From an uncultured Lachnospiraceae bacterium (GTDB lineage Bacteria; Bacillota; Clostridia; Lachnospirales; Lachnospiraceae), in the NCBI GenBank assembly GCA_947594335.1, contig CANQEC010000086.1, forward strand, positions 1-9,255: DNA of 9,255 nucleotides, in the 5' to 3' direction. This document shows positions 6,668 through 9,255 of this stretch, one piece after another. A program made the translations under genes and the position numbers. Position 1 is the stretch's first letter; every line of letters starts with the position of its first letter. The notes beneath the pieces were generated by a model. The model had not been told where the DNA came from. It saw only the letters and a program-made list of their open reading frames with translations, and did not search any database.

Positions 6668-6832
6668 GCACAGGCCCGGGCAGGGAAAATTGCTGCTGGC
6701 GCAGCACCCGGGCCGCGCAAACGAGCAGGAGGAAAACCGCCTCCTACTCGATCACAGGCCCGGGCAGGGAAACCAGCTGCTGATGCAGCACCTGGGCGTG
6801 CGGCGGGCAGGAGGAAAACCGCCTCCTGCCTG
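6668..6832 (+). repeat. Palindromic intergenic repeat, copy 2 (tandem modules A3-B2-A4-B3)
   Basis: A3: outer stem GGCCCGGG/CCCGGGCC (6673-6680 with 6707-6714), linker with GGGAAAATT, inner hairpin GCTGC-TGGC-GCAGC. B2: CGAGCAGGAGG (6722-6732) with CCTCCTACTCG (6740-6750), one C-A mismatch, loop AAAACCG. A4: GCCCGGG/CCTGGGC (6758-6764 with 6791-6797) including one G-T pair, inner hairpin GCTGC-TGAT-GCAGC. B3: CGGGCAGGAGG (6804-6814) with CCTCCTGCCTG (6822-6832) including one G-T pair, loop AAAACCG. This is two complete A-B units of about 80 bases each, in the gap between the permease and binding-protein genes. The reading frame of the binding protein stays open through the repeat, but that is incidental. 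Confidence 0.87.
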
Positions 6833-6842
6833 GTTATCGCTA

Positions 6843-6865
6843 CCGGGAAAAATATTCTTTCCCGG
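6843..6865 (+). other. Hairpin upstream of the binding-protein ribosome binding site
   Basis: CCGGGAAA (6843-6850) pairs perfectly with TTTCCCGG (6858-6865) around the loop AATATTC. An alternative outer pairing is TACCG (6841-6845) with CGGTA (6866-6870). It ends about 20 bases before the ribosome binding site of the binding-protein gene. It could serve as a 5' stabilising stem for that mRNA or influence its translation; function inferred from position. Confidence 0.52.
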
Positions 6866-6899
6866 CGGTAAAAATTTCATAAAGAAAGGATGGAGAAAC

Positions 6900-7961
6900 G
6901 TGAAAAAATTCAACAAAATCATGGCAGTGGCAATGGCTGCGGCTCTGGCTGCGGCGCCGATGACCGCATCATTTGCGGAGGAAGGCGGAGATCCCTATCG
7001 TGTATGCTTCGTAGCGCGTGCCAGCGCGGATACTTTCGCGGCATGGCTGACAAGCTCTATTCAGGAAGCGGCGGAGGAATATGACGACATCGAGCTTACC
7101 TGCGTGAGCGGCGATGCGGACGACAACAAGATGGCTTCCCTGCTGGAAGACTGCATCACGAAAGAGTATGACCTCGTTATCGTTCAGTCCAACAACAATG
7201 CGGCTCAGGCTCCGTATGTGAAAAACCTTGTGGACGCGGGGATCCCGGTCATCACGACGAACCCGACCACACATCAGAGTGACCTCGACGGCGTCACCGG
7301 CGATGATGAAGTCGATAACGCAGTTCTTGCCGGCACCGGCACAGTTGACGCCGACCCGGTAGAGCAGGCTTCCCGCGGTGCGCAGCGCGCGGTTGAGGAA
7401 GTTCCGGAGAACGGCAATGTCGTGGTTCTTCGCGGACCGTCCGGAAACTATCACGCAGAGAAGCGCCGTGAAGCGTGGGATACCTATTTCTTCTCACAGC
7501 GTGAAGACGTCACGATCCTCTATGAGGACTACGCAAACTGGAACAGCGACGAAGCCCTTAATCTGATGGAGACCTGGGTACAGGGCGGCACGCATATCGA
7601 CGCGATCATCTCCATGAACGACAACATGGCTGCGGGCGCGATCGAGGCAGTGAGAAACAACACAGATTATATCAGCGAAGACGGAACGCCGAATTTCCTG
7701 GCTTACGGTGTTGACGGTACGGCACAGGGCTGCCTGCTGGTCAAGGAAGGTCTTCTGACCGCTACGGCTCTGCAGAACGCGGCGGAGATCGCACAGCTGA
7801 ATATGGAGTATGCGGAGAAGGTTCTCAACGGCGAGATGGATGTCACGGAAGTAAACGACTTTGTGGAAGCTCCGGAAATCAATGCGGACAATGTCGATGA
7901 GTATATCCAGATCTACATCGACAACGGCGAGCTTTCTGCTGACGGAACCATGGCAGAGTAA
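6900..7961 (+). CDS. Sugar-binding protein of the CUT2 ABC importer (type 1 periplasmic-binding fold), secreted
   Basis: It captures the transported sugar or polyol outside the cell and delivers it to the permease. It has 353 residues. A signal peptide covers about residues 1-26 (basic KKFNK start, alanine-rich hydrophobic core, likely cleavage after ASFA). The two-lobed RbsB-like fold is indicated by YRVCFVARASADTFAAW, VIVQSNNNAAQAPYV, VVVLRGPSGNYHAEKRREAW, ISMNDNMAAGAIEAV (Asn240-Asp241), YGVDGTAQG (Asp272) and LLTATALQN. The GTG at 6900 is chosen because an AGGA-rich ribosome binding site lies just upstream (6882-6895) and it gives a sensible signal peptide; upstream in-frame codons run through the repeat and are rejected. 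Oddly, no lipobox cysteine is present, although Gram-positive binding proteins are usually lipoproteins. The substrate is uncertain: ribose, xylose, arabinose or a polyol. Confidence 0.9.
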   Translation: MKKFNKIMAVAMAAALAAAPMTASFAEEGGDPYRVCFVARASADTFAAWLTSSIQEAAEEYDDIELTCVSGDADDNKMASLLEDCITKEYDLVIVQSNNNAAQAPYVKNLVDAGIPVITTNPTTHQSDLDGVTGDDEVDNAVLAGTGTVDADPVEQASRGAQRAVEEVPENGNVVVLRGPSGNYHAEKRREAWDTYFFSQREDVTILYEDYANWNSDEALNLMETWVQGGTHIDAIISMNDNMAAGAIEAVRNNTDYISEDGTPNFLAYGVDGTAQGCLLVKEGLLTATALQNAAEIAQLNMEYAEKVLNGEMDVTEVNDFVEAPEINADNVDEYIQIYIDNGELSADGTMAE

Positions 7962-7974
7962 TTCCTGCGGTTTG

Positions 7975-8012
7975 GTTACTGTTCACTCCGCGGGGCCGTG
8001 AACTGCAGTGAC
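7975..8012 (+). other. Stem-loop after the binding-protein gene
   Basis: GTTCAC (7981-7986) pairs with GTGAAC (7998-8003), and GTTACT (7975-7980) pairs with AGTGAC (8007-8012) across a three-base bulge, with one G-T wobble. It starts 13 bases after the stop codon and has no T-run behind it. It may stabilise the 3' end of the binding-protein mRNA, upstream of the likelier terminator. Confidence 0.42.
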
Positions 8013-8055
8013 ACTTTGCGGAACTTCTGCCGGGTGATATAGTTGTGAAAAATGA

Positions 8056-8092
8056 TTTGTCCGGTGGGCAGCACCTGCCGGACAAAGTTTGT
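8056..8092 (+). terminator. Possible intrinsic terminator after the binding-protein gene
   Basis: TTTGTCC (8056-8062) pairs with GGACAAA (8080-8086). The stem can continue either as GG/CC to give nine pairs, or through an inner GGCAG/CTGCC hairpin (8067-8071 with 8075-8079). The following bases GTTTGTT form only a weak T-run, so termination may be partial. It separates the transporter from the dehydrogenase gene, for which I see no clear promoter, so leaky read-through is a plausible way the latter is expressed. Confidence 0.48.
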
Positions 8093-8095
8093 TAT

Positions 8096-8179
8096 GCGCA
8101 GGCCCGCATATGGAGATTAGCTGCTGACGCAGCATGCGGGCCGCGCGGACGAGCAGGAGGAAAAGCCGCCTCCTGCTCG
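8096..8179 (+). repeat. Palindromic intergenic repeat, copy 3 (modules A5-B4, best-preserved unit)
   Basis: A5: GCGC (8096-8099), bulged A, then GGCCCGCAT (8101-8109) pairs with ATGCGGGCC (8134-8142) and GCGC (8143-8146), giving 13 base pairs. The linker contains TGGAGATTA and the inner hairpin is GCTGC-TGAC-GCAGC (8120-8133). B4: CGAGCAGGAGG (8150-8160) pairs perfectly with CCTCCTGCTCG (8169-8179), loop AAAAGCCG. The whole unit is 84 bases and has no mismatches in either main stem. It ends 26 bases before the ribosome binding site of the dehydrogenase gene. Confidence 0.88.
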
Positions 8180-8219
8180 ATTCAAAAAAGTCAGAAAAAG
8201 AAGAAAAGGAGAGCGTCTT

Positions 8220-9254
8220 ATGAGAGCAGCTTTTATGAACGGGATCGACAAGATGATCATCAAGGAAGTCGAGAAGCCGAAGGCAGGGAAGAAACAGGTT
8301 GTTGTGAAGATGGAGTATGTCGGGATCTGCGGTTCCGACGTGCATTATTTCCACAGCGGAAGGTGCGGCGCGTACGTTGTTGAGGACGACGAATTCATGC
8401 TCGGCCATGAGTGCGCCGGAACGGTCGTGGAGCTCGGAGAAGGCTGCACGAATCTGAAGGTGGGAGACCGCGTGGCTCTTGAGCCGGGCATCACCTGCGG
8501 CGAGTGCGAGTTCTGCAAGACAGGCCGCTATAATCTCTGCCCGGATGTCAAGTTCCTTGCGACTCCGCCGGTTGCCGGATGCTATGAGGAGTACATCGCG
8601 TTTCCGGAAAATATGTGCTTCAAGCTTCCGGACAACGTATCCACAAAGGCGGGCGCGCTGATCGAGCCGCTGTCTGTGGGACTTCACGCGGCGAATCAGG
8701 GAAATGTCAGCCTGGGAGATACCGTACTCATCCTTGGCGGCGGATGTATCGGCCTTGTCACCATGCTTGCAAGCAAGGCGCACGGTGCGAGCACGCTGAT
8801 CGTGGCGGATCTGGTGGATGCACGCCTTGAGAAAGCGAAAGAGCTGGGAGCCACCTATGTGATCAACAGCGGAAAAGAGGATGTCTTTGAGGCGGTGAAG
8901 CGCTATACGGACGGAAAAGGCGCGGACAAGGTATTTGAGACGGCAGGTTCCCCGGTGACGATTGCGCAGACGCCGTTTATGGTGAAGCGCGGCGGAACAA
9001 TCACACTTGTAGGTCTGGCCGCACAGGAAGAGATCACCTACAATTTTGCCCAGATCATGGACAAGGAAGCTACGATCAAGTCTGTATTCCGCTACAGGAA
9101 CATTTACCCGCAGGCAATCGCGGCCGTGGCGAGCGGAGCGATCGACGTGGAGAAGATCGCGACGCATGAGTTTGATCTGGATCACATTCAGGAGGCCTTT
9201 GAAGAGGCGATTCACAATAAGACGGATCTGGTGAAGTGCATTATCAAGATCTGA
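8220..9254 (+). CDS. Zinc-dependent polyol dehydrogenase (sorbitol/xylitol/L-iditol 2-dehydrogenase type)
   Basis: A cytoplasmic medium-chain dehydrogenase expected to oxidise a sugar alcohol to a ketose with NAD+, for example xylitol to xylulose or sorbitol to fructose. It is complete at 344 residues. Catalytic zinc ligands are visible as Cys37 (GICGSD), His63-Glu64 (GHE) and Glu149 (IEPLSVGLHA). The structural zinc site has all four cysteines: 93, 96, 99 and 107. The nucleotide-binding motif is GGGCIG (173-178), and Asp197 at the end of the second beta strand favours NAD over NADP. The PPVAGCYEEY and AGALIEPLSVGLHA segments are typical of sorbitol and xylitol dehydrogenases. The start is supported by AAGGAG (8206-8211) eight bases before the ATG. 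The gene sits downstream of the importer, suggesting the imported compound may be a polyol. The precise polyol is not determined. Confidence 0.92.
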   Translation: MRAAFMNGIDKMIIKEVEKPKAGKKQVVVKMEYVGICGSDVHYFHSGRCGAYVVEDDEFMLGHECAGTVVELGEGCTNLKVGDRVALEPGITCGECEFCKTGRYNLCPDVKFLATPPVAGCYEEYIAFPENMCFKLPDNVSTKAGALIEPLSVGLHAANQGNVSLGDTVLILGGGCIGLVTMLASKAHGASTLIVADLVDARLEKAKELGATYVINSGKEDVFEAVKRYTDGKGADKVFETAGSPVTIAQTPFMVKRGGTITLVGLAAQEEITYNFAQIMDKEATIKSVFRYRNIYPQAIAAVASGAIDVEKIATHEFDLDHIQEAFEEAIHNKTDLVKCIIKI

Positions 9255-9255
9255 G

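Noticed and set aside
5647..6720. 357-codon open frame on - opposite the permease
   Set aside because: Composition is charged and repetitive, its beginning lies in the repeat, and it is fully antisense to a clear RbsC-type permease.
6668..6832. Possible CRISPR array in the tandem repeat
   Set aside because: Both modules are themselves palindromic and conserved, with no unique 30-40 base spacers, only two units, and the same modules elsewhere in the window.
6618..6899. N-terminal extension of the binding protein in the same open frame
   Set aside because: The frame runs through the palindromic repeat and yields a low-complexity peptide with no ribosome binding site. The GTG at 6900 has a good ribosome binding site and begins a normal signal peptide.
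7983..9215. 410-codon open frame on - opposite the dehydrogenase
   Set aside because: Antisense shadow of a complete zinc dehydrogenase with all metal ligands; no motif of its own.
1..9255. tRNA, rRNA, insertion sequence, phage or known riboswitch
   Set aside because: No tRNA cloverleaf, rRNA segment, transposase or integrase frame, or recognisable riboswitch core was seen on either strand.

Overview
The window looks like part of a carbohydrate-use region from a Gram-positive, gut-type Clostridia genome, probably of the Lachnospiraceae. The reasons are AGGAGG-type ribosome binding sites, sigma-A-like promoters in AT-rich gaps between moderately GC-rich genes, a ROK repressor, a GH51 arabinofuranosidase and a ribose-family (CUT2) ABC importer. 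The taxonomic call is inference from style only.

Layout, left to right. (1) 1-740, +: the last 245 codons of a ribokinase-type sugar kinase, followed by a terminator. (2) 792-920: first copy of a palindromic intergenic repeat. (3) 933-2438, -: intracellular GH51 alpha-L-arabinofuranosidase, convergent with the kinase. (4) 2439-2686: divergent promoter region carrying three ATTGTA-type motifs. (5) 2687-3802, +: ROK-family repressor. (6) 3803-4117: AT-rich control region with a near-perfect 24-bp dyad (arms AATTGTAT/ATACAATT) and a good promoter (TTGACT-17-TATAAA). (7) 4118-6615, +: RbsA-type ATPase and RbsC-type permease, translationally coupled. (8) 6616-6899: a gap packed with six predicted hairpins, including two tandem units of the repeat. 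(9) 6900-7961, +: secreted sugar-binding protein. (10) 7962-8219: hairpin, probable terminator and another repeat copy. (11) 8220-9254, +: zinc-dependent polyol (sorbitol/xylitol/L-iditol type) dehydrogenase.

Likely working model: the binding protein, permease and ATPase import a monosaccharide or polyol; the dehydrogenase oxidises a polyol to a ketose; the kinase phosphorylates a pentose such as ribose; the arabinofuranosidase releases L-arabinose in the cytoplasm. The ROK protein is the obvious local regulator, and ATTGTA-type motifs occur next to its own gene, the arabinofuranosidase gene and the transporter operon. The exact transported substrate cannot be read from the sequence.

The most unusual signal is the repeat. 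It alternates two modules: A, a branched hairpin whose outer stem changes sequence but keeps pairing while an inner GCTGC/GCAGC hairpin stays constant; and B, an 8-11 bp hairpin pairing AGGAGG with CCTCCT. Five A and four B modules occur in three intergenic gaps, all in the same orientation, and none lies in the two promoter-containing gaps. I do not recognise it as a named family.
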